A stretch of DNA of 64,000 nt from Beijerinckiaceae bacterium (GTDB taxonomy: Bacteria > Pseudomonadota > Alphaproteobacteria > Rhizobiales > Beijerinckiaceae): NCBI GenBank assembly GCA_004564215.1, contig CP024846.1, forward strand, positions 3,237,501 to 3,301,500. The letters run 5' to 3'. Positions 24,689 to 33,612 of the stretch are shown piece by piece. The first letter of the stretch is position 1. The number at the start of each line of letters is the position of its first letter. Under the pieces are notes generated by a model. It was given only the letters and a program-made list of their open reading frames with translations, did not search any database and was not told the DNA's origin. A program made the position numbers and the translations under genes.

Positions 24689-25576
24689 ATGTCGTCTCCG
24701 CCGCCAATCTTCGACCGCCGCTTGGTCAGGCAAAGACTTGCCCGCGCCGTGAAGTCAGGCTTGGAGGAGTTTCTTCTGGTCCGCGCGCTCGAGGATTTCG
24801 GTGAGCGCTTCCGAACCATCAAGCGGGAGTTCAACTTTATTCTCGACGTGGGCACGCCGTCGTCCCGGCTTGCCGCATGGCTTAAGAATGAGTTTCGACC
24901 CCACCTGCTCGTCAGAATGTCGCCGCTGGCCGAGACGGCCGGCGACGAGAATTTGTTGCGCTTGGTGGGCGACGAAGAAAACTTGCCGCTCGCGCCGGAA
25001 TGTTTCGATCTGGCGGTATCGGCCCTCTCGCTGCAAAGTCTCAACGATCTTCCAGGCGGACTCCTGCAGATCCGCCGCGCGTTGAAGCCGGATGGTTTGT
25101 TTCTTGGTTGCCTTCTCGGCGGACGAAGCTTGCAGGAACTGCGAATGTCTTTGGCCGTGGCTGAAACCGAGATGAGCGGTGGCGTCAGTCCGCGCGTTGC
25201 GCCATTTGCCGATGTGCGCGATATGGGCGGCCTGCTGCAAAGAGCCGGTTTTGCGTTGCCGGTCGCCGATAGCGAACCGCTGACCGTGCGATATGAAAGC
25301 ATGTTCGCTTTGATGGCGGATCTGCGCGCCATGGGAGTCACCAACGCGCTCGAAGCGCGATTGCGCAAACCGGTGCGGCGCGAACTGTTTTTGCGCGCTG
25401 CAGCCGCTTATGCGGAGCGCTTCTCCGATCCGGATGGACGCATAAGGGCGACTTTTGAGCTGATCTTTGTCTCCGGCTGGGCGCCGCACGAGAGTCAGCA
25501 AAAGCCTTTGGCGCCCGGATCCGCCAAGATGCGGCTCGCCGATGCGCTCGGGCGTAAGACGAACCCAGCGAAATGA
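24689..25576 (+). CDS. BioC/NDUFAF5-like methyltransferase-fold protein
   Basis: 295 residues. The N-terminus IFDRRLVRQRLARA and the C-terminal segment FELIFVSGWAPHESQQKPL are hallmarks of the alphaproteobacterial NDUFAF5 group. The SAM fold has the motif ILDVGTPSSRLAAWL, degenerate for the GxGxG loop, and LVGDEENLPLAPECFDLAVS. Mitochondrial NDUFAF5 hydroxylates an arginine of complex I; BioC methylates malonyl-ACP. The altered glycine loop argues against a standard methyltransferase. Not in an obvious operon. Confidence 0.78.
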   Translation: MSSPPPIFDRRLVRQRLARAVKSGLEEFLLVRALEDFGERFRTIKREFNFILDVGTPSSRLAAWLKNEFRPHLLVRMSPLAETAGDENLLRLVGDEENLPLAPECFDLAVSALSLQSLNDLPGGLLQIRRALKPDGLFLGCLLGGRSLQELRMSLAVAETEMSGGVSPRVAPFADVRDMGGLLQRAGFALPVADSEPLTVRYESMFALMADLRAMGVTNALEARLRKPVRRELFLRAAAAYAERFSDPDGRIRATFELIFVSGWAPHESQQKPLAPGSAKMRLADALGRKTNPAK

Positions 25577-25608
25577 AACCGCCCGAAGATCATAGCGCGC
25601 GACACGAG

Positions 25609-26361
25609 CTACTGAACAAGCTCCCAGGTGACCTGGACTTCGATATGTAACGTTAAAACACCGGGCTCAATGGGAATAACAGCGGAAGCCTCGCGCGGCG
25701 GAGCGGCCATCATTTTCGGGGCCATCGCGGCGGCTATGGGGTAGGGGGCCTGCGTCCCGATTTCGAGCACCCGTCCGAGCTTGAGGCCTAGCCCGTCGGC
25801 ATAGCTGTTGGCTTTCCTTAGCGCGTCGCGGACGGCGTCCCCACGCAGCCCATCGTATTTCTGCTCTTTTTCAGCAAAGTCGAATTCAATGCCCTCGAAA
25901 TTATTGGCGCCTTTGTCGATCAATTGTCGCGCCAGGGTGCCGGCCTTCGAAATGTCCTTGACCCGGATGCTCAAGCCATTGCGGGCGATGTAGCCGCGCA
26001 GACTTCTTTTGGTCAGGCGGCCATTTGAATCGCGACTCTCATCATAGACCGGCGAGAGGGTCACAGACACAGTTGCGACGTCCCGGGCGTCGATCCCTTG
26101 CGCCTTGATCTCGCCGATGATCGCCTGCGCGGCGCGGGCATTGTCGCGCGCCGCGTCGGCGGCGTTGGGCCGCTCGGTTTCAACTCCGAGCGATATGATC
26201 GCAATATTCGGGACCACCTCGGCATTAGCTCCCCCGCTCGTGGTGATGGAGGGGACCGAATTTTTTAAGGACACGTCCTGCGCGGAGGCGCAATGCGTCC
26301 CGATCGCCAGAATAAAAACGAAAGCGACGCCGGCCCATGGCGAGGGTAAAATCTTCCGCAT
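25609..26361 (-). CDS. SIMPL (DUF541) domain periplasmic protein
   Basis: About 250 residues. A signal peptide (FVFILAIGTHCASAQ) is followed by a SIMPL domain: ITTSGGANAEVVPNIAIISL, TVSVTLSPVYDES, RGYIARNGLSIRVKDI and a closing beta strand EVQVTWELV. The family includes Brucella BP26 and E. coli YggE and forms periplasmic rings linked to oxidative stress. The start at 26361 gives a compact signal peptide; a longer frame begins at 26403. It lies next to the DUF2235 gene on the same strand. Confidence 0.87.
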   Translation of the reverse strand: MRKILPSPWAGVAFVFILAIGTHCASAQDVSLKNSVPSITTSGGANAEVVPNIAIISLGVETERPNAADAARDNARAAQAIIGEIKAQGIDARDVATVSVTLSPVYDESRDSNGRLTKRSLRGYIARNGLSIRVKDISKAGTLARQLIDKGANNFEGIEFDFAEKEQKYDGLRGDAVRDALRKANSYADGLGLKLGRVLEIGTQAPYPIAAAMAPKMMAAPPREASAVIPIEPGVLTLHIEVQVTWELVQ

Positions 26362-26421
26362 GGAAAAACGCTCGATAGCCAACAGGAAAAGGCTCGCCGT
26401 CATTGGTGGAGGCTCGCGGCA

Positions 26422-27630
26422 TCAGGGCGCATAATAGACATGCGGTTCGCCGGGCGGGCGCCATGCTTCGAGATCGCCGGCCAACCGGCGGAGCGGATGG
26501 GGCCGATAGCTCGAAAGGCGGGCCCATCGCAATCGGGCGGACAATGATACTTCGTCGGCGGTGTCCGGTCCCGGTCGGTCGGTTGAACCATTGAGCTTGA
26601 TGACAAGGTCGCCAATTCCAAATTTATCTTTGGGGAAGTCCGCATCAGGACACGCTTCCTGACTATAGCGCGCGAGCTCATACTCATCGAAGGCCAGCCC
26701 GGCGCGCGCTGCCCCTTCCGCGATCCATAACAAGGCAGGGAGCGATACGCCGCCGTCCGCGCTGCCGCCGCCCACGCAGCCATGGCCGCCCGGAAACCAG
26801 ACCTGCTGGTAAGGGCGGTTGGCATAGGCGAGGTCATTGGCATGCGCATTTTGATTGAGCGCCCCGATATTGTCCCAAAGGGCGGGCGCGAAGCTGTTGC
26901 GGCGTTCGTCGATCGAAACCGCATGACGGGCCGAGCGGACGAAGCGCGACAGGGTCGTATCGTGGAATTGATATTTGGCGTCCCATAGGGCCGCGAAAGG
27001 CACTTTGCGGGGCACTCCAAGAGACCCGACCGTATCCCACACCCCCAGATATTGAATCCAGGCGCATCTGTTTGTGGGACTTAAAGAGTTGGAATTCGCT
27101 GGGTCATAGGTCTTTCCTTCGACGAACGGTGTTTCCGGATGGCAATGATCTGCCCGAAACTGCGTCAAAGTAGTTTGGAACGCGGCTTTGGTTGCTTCGG
27201 AGGCTCCTTCGTGCGGACGGTTCCGGTAAAGAGCGGTTGCCTCATGGACAAGGTTCGCATCGTTTCTCTTGAGGATCCAAAGGTTCCGCAAGAGTCCTGC
27301 CAGGCTTCGAGCCGTATATGCGCCACGACTGAAACCAAAGATGAAAACGCGATCGCCGGGGTTATAGTTGAGACTTAAAATCTCGTAGGCACGGGCGATC
27401 TTCCGATCGAGCCCTTTACCCGTCACGCCGCCGACCAAACGGGTCGTGACCTCGGCGACGCCTTGGCCTACGCCGACGCCGTCGTCATAATAGACGAATT
27501 GAGTGTTTCCGCCGGCCGTTGCGGCACGGACCGCCCGGGCGAGCCTGCCGACATTCGTCGGATTTCGCTGGTTGAGATGTTGCCAGGTTCCGTCGCAGAA
27601 GATGGCGATGTTCTTGCCTGTTTCCGGCAT
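26422..27630 (-). CDS. DUF2235 alpha/beta-hydrolase-like protein
   Basis: 402 residues. The DUF2235 core is clear: NIAIFCDGTWQ at the N-terminus, FVYYDDGVGVG, the nucleophile elbow FGFSRGAYTAR (GxSRG), FLGVWDTVGSLG-like WIQYLGVWDTVGSLG, and HAVSIDERRNSFAPALW. AAGGGGG before ATG 27630 fixes the start. Family members include type VI secretion phospholipase effectors (Tle1) and uncharacterised lipases. No VgrG, PAAR or immunity gene is nearby, so an effector role is not supported here. Confidence 0.88.
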   Translation of the reverse strand: MPETGKNIAIFCDGTWQHLNQRNPTNVGRLARAVRAATAGGNTQFVYYDDGVGVGQGVAEVTTRLVGGVTGKGLDRKIARAYEILSLNYNPGDRVFIFGFSRGAYTARSLAGLLRNLWILKRNDANLVHEATALYRNRPHEGASEATKAAFQTTLTQFRADHCHPETPFVEGKTYDPANSNSLSPTNRCAWIQYLGVWDTVGSLGVPRKVPFAALWDAKYQFHDTTLSRFVRSARHAVSIDERRNSFAPALWDNIGALNQNAHANDLAYANRPYQQVWFPGGHGCVGGGSADGGVSLPALLWIAEGAARAGLAFDEYELARYSQEACPDADFPKDKFGIGDLVIKLNGSTDRPGPDTADEVSLSARLRWARLSSYRPHPLRRLAGDLEAWRPPGEPHVYYAP

Positions 27631-27909
27631 TTCAAATCCCCCCTTGTTTGACTGCGGGCGCAAGCAAATCTGTCGACCGGCAGCCTGATCAATAATTGGC
27701 CCGCGCGTACGGGTAGAATTTTTAGCGGCGCGGGGAGCCGCATCGCTCAGGACGATGAGCGGAGCGCGGCGCCAGAACGCCCAAAAACCAACTTCAGCTT
27801 TACGAAACTATCCAAGGATCCGTGAGGGCGCAATCTGGACTTTATTCGGACTTGCCAGGATAACGAATCGCAATCCTGGAGAAATCCAAAAGGTCATGCT
27901 AATCCTATA

Positions 27910-29106
27910 ATGATCATGTCCCATCTTGCCGAACCTCTTCCAACCTTCATCGAGGCCGTTCCCGGCCGCTCCCTTTCGCTCGCGGGCGCAACCCGGCGAG
28001 AGCTTGCGGTGGCGCTTGCCGGCGTAGGGGTGCCGGAGCGGGAAATCCGCATGCGCGTGGCGCAGCTCTGGCATTGGATTTATCATTCCGGCGCAACGTC
28101 CTTCGATTCCATGGCGAATGTCAGCAAGGTGATGCGCGGCAAGCTCGCCGAGCGATTCACGCTTGCGCGGCCCAAAATCGTCGCTGAACAGGTATCAAGC
28201 GATGGCACCCGGAAATGGCTGATCAGGCTCGATCCAAGCGACGCCCGCGACAAAGGCGCCGAGGTCGAATGCGTCTATATCCCTGAAAGCGATCGTGGCA
28301 CTTTATGCGTTTCGAGCCAGGTGGGCTGTACGCTGAGCTGCTCATTCTGCCATACCGGAACGCAGAAGCTGGTGCGCAATCTGTCCACGGCGGAAATCAT
28401 CGCCCAGCTCCTGATCGCGCGGGAAAGACTTGGCGATTTTCCGGGACTGTCGCCGCCCGAAAATGGTTTCGTCCCTGGCGATGGTCTGCGCGCGGTGTCG
28501 AATATTGTTTTCATGGGCATGGGGGAGCCTCTCTATAATTTCGACCATGTGCGAGACGCCGTCGCGGTAATGTCCGACGGCGACGGGTTGGCCTTGTCGA
28601 AACGCCGGATCACGATTTCGACGGCCGGTGTCGTGCCGCGCATGGAGGAACTTGGTCGCGAAACGGGCGCGATGCTCGCGATTTCCCTTCATGCCGTGCG
28701 CGATGATTTGCGCGATAGGCTTGTCCCGCTCAATAAGAAATATCCGATCAAGGATTTGCTCGCGGCCTGCCGGAGCTACCCAGGCGCCTCCAATGCGCGG
28801 CGCATCACCTTCGAATATGTCATGCTGAAGGACATCAATGATTCACCCGCCGACGCGCGGGAGCTGGTGCGGCTTCTCAAGGGCATCCCGGCCAAGATCA
28901 ATCTCATTCCGTTTAATCCCTGGCCGGGCGCTCCTTATGAGTGTTCGTCGTGGGAGCGGATCGAAAAATTTTCCGACATCGTGTTCAATGCCGGCTATGC
29001 AAGCCCGGTGCGGACGCCGCGCGGGCGTGATATTCTGGCGGCCTGCGGCCAGTTGAAGAGCGAAACAGAAAAGCTGCGGGCGAGGGCGCGGCTCGCGCTT
29101 GAGTAG
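27910..29106 (+). CDS. rlmN: 23S rRNA (adenine-2503-C2)/tRNA(A37) methyltransferase RlmN
   Basis: 398 residues. A radical SAM methyltransferase that adds C2-methyl to A2503 of 23S rRNA and A37 of some tRNAs. The motif CSFCHTG within [14 protein letters not shown] carries the iron-sulfur cysteines; [13 protein letters not shown] is the SAM motif. The methyl-carrying Cys near the C-terminus is in [11 protein letters not shown], and [20 protein letters not shown] is diagnostic. Two nearby starts (27910, 27916) are possible. Confidence 0.96.
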   Translation: MIMSHLAEPLPTFIEAVPGRSLSLAGATRRELAVALAGVGVPEREIRMRVAQLWHWIYHSGATSFDSMANVSKVMRGKLAERFTLARPKIVAEQVSSDGTRKWLIRLDPSDARDKGAEVECVYIPESDRGTLCVSSQVGCTLSCSFCHTGTQKLVRNLSTAEIIAQLLIARERLGDFPGLSPPENGFVPGDGLRAVSNIVFMGMGEPLYNFDHVRDAVAVMSDGDGLALSKRRITISTAGVVPRMEELGRETGAMLAISLHAVRDDLRDRLVPLNKKYPIKDLLAACRSYPGASNARRITFEYVMLKDINDSPADARELVRLLKGIPAKINLIPFNPWPGAPYECSSWERIEKFSDIVFNAGYASPVRTPRGRDILAACGQLKSETEKLRARARLALE

Positions 29107-29128
29107 GCTCTCTCGGGATTGCCACTCT

Positions 29129-29241
29129 AGAGCGCTTCCCGATCAGATGGAATCATCTGATCGAAAAGGAATCGCTCAAGTTCAACGAGTAGGAGCATGT
29201 TCTGATCGAAAAAGTCGGTCAACTTTTTCGGAACATGCTCT
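29129..29241. repeat. alphaproteobacterial intergenic palindromic repeat
   Basis: A short element with two hairpins: GATCAGATG-GAAT-CATCTGATC (perfect 9-bp stem), then an arm beginning GAGCATGTTC paired with GAACATGCTC around CGAAAAAGT/ACTTTTTCG. It begins AGAGCGCTTCC and ends with CTCTAG. Such GAGC-bounded palindromes are dispersed in intergenic regions of many Hyphomicrobiales. Here it separates convergent rlmN and dsbB and could act as terminator for both. Confidence 0.65.
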
Positions 29242-29728
29242 AGCTCTTGATTCGCAGTCCCAGCAGCGCAAGCCCCGTCAGGCCCAAAGAAATTAAGGTG
29301 TTCCAGGCCGCGAGCGAAAGCCCGAAGACGTGCAGGGCCGCGGCATCGCACCGGGTGACCTTGACGGTCTGCAATTGCTTCAAGAAATCCCCGACCGAGG
29401 CAGCATGGTCGAGCGACCCGGTGCATTCCTTGGGGCCCGGCCAAAACCCCCATTCGACGCCCGAATGATAGGCTCCGAACATCGCGCTCCCGGCGAAAAT
29501 CAGCGCGAGCGCGGCGAAAGCCGCGATCAGCGGAATTTTGGGTCCCTTCGCCGCGAACAGGACGGCGAGGGCCGCGATTGGAATTGCAACATAATAGGGG
29601 ATGCGTTCCTTGAGGCAAAGCTCGCAAGGGGCATAGCCCAGGGCTTCGAAGATGAGCGCACCGACGATCGACAAAACCGCGATCGCAAGGATCGCAAGCG
29701 AGATGGCGAGGGGAGGTTTGAGGCGCAT
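29240..29728 (-). CDS. dsbB: disulfide bond formation protein DsbB
   Basis: 162 residues and four hydrophobic helices. The periplasmic CxxC is in YAPCELCLKERIPYY, and the second pair comes from KECTGSLD and VTRCDAAAL, giving the full four-cysteine relay to quinone. The start at 29728 begins MRLKPPLA, with the first helix next. It lies 5 bases after the yqaA stop, so the two are probably co-transcribed; this pairing is common in alphaproteobacteria. Confidence 0.92.
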   Translation of the reverse strand: MRLKPPLAISLAILAIAVLSIVGALIFEALGYAPCELCLKERIPYYVAIPIAALAVLFAAKGPKIPLIAAFAALALIFAGSAMFGAYHSGVEWGFWPGPKECTGSLDHAASVGDFLKQLQTVKVTRCDAAALHVFGLSLAAWNTLISLGLTGLALLGLRIKS

Positions 29729-29733
29729 CGGTG

Positions 29734-30315
29734 CTAAATGACCTTTGCAGCGATCCAGAATCCCACGACGACGGCAAGTGCCAGGATAACCAGGAACCAG
29801 CCGAAATATTTGTCGAGAAGCCGCTTGATCGGTTCGCCATAATGGTTCAGCAGCACGGCGATCAGAAAAAACCGCGCGCCGCGCGTGACGAAAGACAAGG
29901 CAATGAAAAGCGGCAGGCTGTAGGCCAGAAGGCCGCTTGTGATGGTCACGATTTTGAAGGGTATCGGCGTCAATCCCTTGAACAGGATGACGGCCCAGCC
30001 CCAATGCGCATAGAGTGCGCGTAATTCATCGACCCGCGCGCCGTAACCGTAAACAGTGATAAGCCATTTGCCGACGGTCTCGAAAAGAAGCGCTCCAATT
30101 GCATAACCGAGCACCGCTCCTGCGACCGAGCCGACCGTGCAGATCAACGCATAGATCCAGGCGCGTGACGGCCTAGCGAGCGACATCGGGATGAGAATAG
30201 CATCGGGCGGAACCGGGAAAAACGAGCTCTCGGCAAATGCGATGATGCCCAGCGCCCATGGCGCTTGCGAGCTTTCCGCGAGGCTCAGGGTCCAACGATA
30301 AAGCTTTTGAAACAT
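29734..30315 (-). CDS. yqaA: DedA/YqaA-type membrane protein
   Basis: 193 residues and about five membrane segments. Family motifs: IIAFAESSFFPVPPDAILIP (E...FPVPxD) and ILFKGLTPIPFKIVTITSG (FKGLTPIPFKxxT). The SNARE-associated/VTT fold proteins of this group are linked to lipid scrambling or undecaprenyl-phosphate flipping. Upstream partner of dsbB. Confidence 0.9.
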   Translation of the reverse strand: MFQKLYRWTLSLAESSQAPWALGIIAFAESSFFPVPPDAILIPMSLARPSRAWIYALICTVGSVAGAVLGYAIGALLFETVGKWLITVYGYGARVDELRALYAHWGWAVILFKGLTPIPFKIVTITSGLLAYSLPLFIALSFVTRGARFFLIAVLLNHYGEPIKRLLDKYFGWFLVILALAVVVGFWIAAKVI

Positions 30316-30689
30316 AGTCGATCATTCACCGGGTCAGGCATCGGCTGGGTGCGAATGCAACGCAAAAGGGAAGATGGCCCCTGCTTATACCCGAGTGGAC
30401 CACAATTGAAAGTAGCGGAAGCGTGGGCTGTTTTTCGGTCCCGATCCGGTGGCTCAGACGATGGTGTCAATGACGCCATCCTCAACGCGAAGGGCCGGTG
30501 ACAATGGCAGTTTTGCCGGAAAGATCGATGTGCGTGGGGCCTCCATGAGTCATCTGGATCATCAACAGTGGGGTGCGCGGGCGCACTTGCTTTGCCGGTG
30601 CGCCAGTAGGCTGAAATCAATCAGTTGTGCTATGACAGCCAAGTGTTCATTTGCCACCAAACCGCAATTTGCCCTATGGAAACGCCGGC
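30316..30689. other. intergenic region, no gene seen
   Basis: About 375 bases between divergent yqaA and the chorismate-lyase-like gene. Short open frames have no ribosome sites or protein features. Confidence 0.4.
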
Positions 30690-31370
30690 GTGCGCCTTCT
30701 CTGGATTGGAACAATAGTGACGTTGAATCTCTGCGCTTCAGCGATTTCGGCCGACCCCGTCGTGAGACCGACCGGCACCCCGTGGCCGGACACATTGCTC
30801 GCGCGGGTTGAGGCGCTCGCCTTGATCGAGACCCTGAACGCGAAGCTTCTTGGCGCCCATACCGCGACGGAAGTTCTCGATAAATGGTGCGCCGATCACA
30901 AAATGGCGAGCGATCCCACGGTTCGGGCGCGGATTGTTGCCGGCGCCAAAAAGCCGGTCTCGGCGGAACAACGCGAGAGGCTTCAAATCGGCGCCGACGA
31001 GAAAGTCGCCTATCGGCGGGTCGAACTCACCTGCGGAGAGCATGTCCTGGTCGAGGCGGATAATTGGTATGTGCCGAGCCGGCTCAGCCCGGAAATCAAT
31101 CATGTCCTGGAAACCACCGACACGCCGTTTGGCCGGGCGGTCCAGGCGGTGAAGCCCATTCGCCAGAATTTTGCGGTCGAAATCCTGTGGAAGCCACTTC
31201 CCGACGGGTGGGAGCTGGGGCCGAGCGCGGCGGACCGGCCGCATGAGAGCCTGACTATACCTTGGCAGTTATTCGAGCATCGAGCGCTCGTCTACGATAG
31301 CGCGCATCGGCCGTTTTCGGAAGTGAACGAGATTTACACCCGCGAAACCCTGGCTTTTGGCCCGCCGTGA
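30690..31370 (+). CDS. exported chorismate-lyase (UbiC)-like protein
   Basis: About 226 residues. The C-terminal half follows the UbiC fold: RRVELTCGEHVLVEADNWYV, then LETTDTPFGRAVQAV and a closing FEHRALVYDSAHRPFSEVNE (UbiC has a glutamate near the end that binds the product). The N-terminus is a signal-like hydrophobic segment (LLWIGTIVTLNLCASA). Classical UbiC is cytoplasmic and makes 4-hydroxybenzoate for ubiquinone, so an exported relative must do something else or bind a related aromatic acid. GTG 30690 has GGAAA upstream; a TTG at 30651 would extend it. Confidence 0.65.
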   Translation: MRLLWIGTIVTLNLCASAISADPVVRPTGTPWPDTLLARVEALALIETLNAKLLGAHTATEVLDKWCADHKMASDPTVRARIVAGAKKPVSAEQRERLQIGADEKVAYRRVELTCGEHVLVEADNWYVPSRLSPEINHVLETTDTPFGRAVQAVKPIRQNFAVEILWKPLPDGWELGPSAADRPHESLTIPWQLFEHRALVYDSAHRPFSEVNEIYTRETLAFGPP

Positions 31371-31392
31371 GCCCTTCCGTATAGGAAACGCG

Positions 31393-32193
31393 ATGGCCGG
31401 CGCGCAGACCAGCTTGCGGAGTCTGTCAAAGCTGCTTCACAGCCCCATCGGCGCCCGTGCTTTGCCGTTCTTGCGAAGCCTTGGGCGTCTTGCGACCGAT
31501 GTTGTGTTCCCGCCGGCCTGTCTCAACTGCCGCCAATCCACGGATAGGGCAGGCGGGCTCTGCGCCGCGTGTTGGGCGCAAATGCGCTTTATTGAGCGGC
31601 CTTTTTGCGATCGGCTCGGCACGCCTTTCGCGGCCGATTTCGGCCATGACGGGCTTATCTCGCCCGAGGCGGTTGCCGATCCTCCGGTTTACGGGCGTGC
31701 CCGGGCTGTGGCGCTTTTCGAGGACGGCCCGGCGCGCCAATTGGTGCATCGGCTGAAATACGGCGATCGGATGGAACTCGCCAAGCCGCTCGGGGCTTGG
31801 ATGGCGCGCGCGGGCCAGGAACTTTTGACCGAGGCAGACCTCCTTGTGCCGGTTCCCTTGCATCGCCGTCGTCTTGCCGCCCGCCGCTTCAATCAGGCGA
31901 ATGCCTTGGCGCAGGCGATCTCGGCCGAATCGGGCGTGCCGGTCGATCCTTTCGTCCTCGCCCGGGTGAAGCCGACCCCTTCGCAGGTGGGACTGTCGCG
32001 CTCGCAACGGGCGCTCAACATGCAGGGCGCTTTTCGGGTGTCGGAGCCGCACGCCGCGCGGCTCGAAGGGCGGCGCATTGTCCTGATTGACGATGTCATG
32101 ACTTCGGGCGCGACCGTCAACGCCGCTTCTCGCGCGCTTCTTCGCAGTGGCGCCAAACATGTCGATGTGTTGGTTTTTGCCCGCGCGGTTTAG
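31393..32193 (+). CDS. comF: ComF family protein (phosphoribosyltransferase fold)
   Basis: 266 residues. An N-terminal four-cysteine zinc ribbon (CLNC...CAAC) precedes a phosphoribosyltransferase domain with the PRPP loop IVLIDDVMTSGATVNAASRA. Also typical are LVHRLKYGDR, VPVPLHRRRLAARRFNQA and VKPTPSQVGLSRSQRA. ComF aids DNA uptake in naturally competent bacteria but is widespread in species not known to be competent. ATG 31393 has AGGA upstream. Confidence 0.9.
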   Translation: MAGAQTSLRSLSKLLHSPIGARALPFLRSLGRLATDVVFPPACLNCRQSTDRAGGLCAACWAQMRFIERPFCDRLGTPFAADFGHDGLISPEAVADPPVYGRARAVALFEDGPARQLVHRLKYGDRMELAKPLGAWMARAGQELLTEADLLVPVPLHRRRLAARRFNQANALAQAISAESGVPVDPFVLARVKPTPSQVGLSRSQRALNMQGAFRVSEPHAARLEGRRIVLIDDVMTSGATVNAASRALLRSGAKHVDVLVFARAV

Positions 32194-32223
32194 TGGCCGT
32201 GGGAAGGGCCAGCCCTAACAGAA

Positions 32224-32249
32224 GCGTGGCGCGCGGGGGCGCGCCACGC
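32224..32249. terminator. strong hairpin between convergent genes
   Basis: A perfect 11-bp GC-rich stem GCGTGGCGCGC/GCGCGCCACGC with a GGGG loop, between comF and the small membrane gene. No U-tract follows, so a Rho-assisted or bidirectional terminator is likely. Confidence 0.7.
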
Positions 32250-32271
32250 GGAAGATATGCCGGTCTGTCGG

Positions 32272-32487
32272 TCAGCTAAAGCTTATGCCGCCGAGCGCCA
32301 ATAGCCCGACAAGAACAACAAAAAAGCCAGCGATAATGGCGATCATTCCGGCCTTTCCATACAGGCGACCCGTAAAATACGCCGCTGCGCCGAAAAGGAT
32401 GATCATCGCAATCAAAATGACAAGGCTGGCGCCGCTGCCCTCTACTCTATCGATCTGACCGGTTCCAATGGGATTCACAATAGCCAT
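32272..32487 (-). CDS. small two-helix membrane protein
   Basis: 71 residues with two transmembrane segments (LVILIAMIILFGAAAYF and AGMIAIIAGFFVVLVGLLAL) separated by a basic turn (TGRLYGK). AAGGGAG precedes ATG 32487. Function unknown. Upstream lie a 7-bp palindrome (32551-32569) and an FNR/FixK-like box (32680-32693), so oxygen-linked control is possible. Confidence 0.7.
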   Translation of the reverse strand: MAIVNPIGTGQIDRVEGSGASLVILIAMIILFGAAAYFTGRLYGKAGMIAIIAGFFVVLVGLLALGGISFS

Positions 32488-32550
32488 CGTCCACTCCCTT
32501 TTTTCCCGCTTATTGGTTTCAGTCGGCCCCCCTCCCTGAGCCAAAACTCT

Positions 32551-32569
32551 CTGCGTATGATCTACGCAG
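32551..32569. promoter_or_regulatory. inverted repeat CTGCGTA-N5-TACGCAG
   Basis: A perfect 7-bp palindrome about 64 bases before the start codon of the small membrane gene. It could be an operator or a leader hairpin; the regulator is unknown. Confidence 0.4.
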
Positions 32570-32679
32570 TCAGCCGACCGTCTCCCTGCAGGGTTAGTAG
32601 CTCACGGGGTCCATGCTGCGGGGCATGGTCGCACATCCTAGCAGAGAATTTTGCGCTTTCATAGAATCTTCAAAATCCA

Positions 32680-32693
32680 CTGATCCAGATCAG
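32680..32693. promoter_or_regulatory. FNR/FixK-like box CTGATCCAGATCAG
   Basis: A perfect palindrome with the TGAT-N4-ATCA core of FNR-family sites; the outer T/A pair is C/G. It lies about 190 bases upstream of the 71-residue membrane protein, distant but the only gene it could serve leftward. TTTTAAAA follows. Confidence 0.4.
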
Positions 32694-32937
32694 ACTCTTT
32701 TAAAATAATCGTCAGGAATCCCCGGTGGGTTCTTTGTTCAATGCTCTGATTTTAAAGGTGTTGTGCTCAAAAAATAGGCGATTGATGAGGACGATGCAGA
32801 GGCAGCCTGGGCTCGTCCTCAACCACGTTCGTTCGACCCCGCCCGATCGACGAAGGTTGAGGTTGTCGTCCCATCTGACTTCCCAACATCTCTGGCGCGC
32901 CGCGTCAAAATCGCTTGGCGGCGATTCGGAAAATAGC

Positions 32938-33600
32938 TCAGGCAGCTCTGGCAGCCAGGTCCGGGGCCACCTTGAAAGTCGCTTCAGTTTTCGCCTTGAT
33001 CTCGTCCAAGGTCACCCCGTCGGCAAGTTCGATCAGAGTCATGCCGCCGTGTCCTTCCTTGTCGATCGAAAATACCGCCAGATCGGTGATGACAAGGTCG
33101 ACCACGGCGGTGCCGGTGAGCGGCAGGCTGCAGTGATGCAGCAATTTCGGCTGGCCTTTCGCGGTGTGTTCCATGACGACCACGACCCGCTTGACGCCAG
33201 CGACGAGATCCATTGCGCCGCCCATCCCCTTCACCATCTTGCCCGGGATCATCCAATTGGCGAGATCTCCGCGCTCGGAGACCTCCATCGCGCCCAAAAT
33301 GGCGAGATCGATGTGACCGCCGCGGATCATGCTGAAACTATCGGCCGAAGAGAAATAGCTCGTGGTCGGGAGTTCGGTGACGGTCTGTTTGCCCGCGTTG
33401 ATAAGGTCTGCGTCCTCTTCTCCCTCGAACGGAAACGGCCCCATGCCGAGCATGCCGTTTTCGCTCTGCAGCTGCACATGCATTCCAGCCGGAATAAAAT
33501 TCGACACAAGCGTGGGAATGCCGATCCCCAGATTGACGTAGAAACCGTCGTGCAATTCCTTGGCCGCGCGCTCCGCCATCTGATCCCTGTTCCAGGCCAT
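32938..33600 (-). CDS. scoB: 3-oxoacid CoA-transferase subunit B
   Basis: 220 residues. With subunit A it moves CoA between succinyl-CoA (or acyl-CoA) and a 3-oxoacid such as acetoacetate. The family segment [11 protein letters not shown] holds the catalytic glutamate (SENG); [20 protein letters not shown] is diagnostic. GAGGAG precedes the ATG. It follows the scoA stop by 12 bases, one transcription unit. Confidence 0.93.
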   Translation of the reverse strand: MAWNRDQMAERAAKELHDGFYVNLGIGIPTLVSNFIPAGMHVQLQSENGMLGMGPFPFEGEEDADLINAGKQTVTELPTTSYFSSADSFSMIRGGHIDLAILGAMEVSERGDLANWMIPGKMVKGMGGAMDLVAGVKRVVVVMEHTAKGQPKLLHHCSLPLTGTAVVDLVITDLAVFSIDKEGHGGMTLIELADGVTLDEIKAKTEATFKVAPDLAARAA

Positions 33601-33612
33601 TTGCTCTTCTCC

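Noticed and set aside
26422..27630. DUF2235 protein as a type VI secretion effector
   Set aside because: No VgrG, PAAR, adaptor or immunity gene nearby; the family also includes non-effector proteins.
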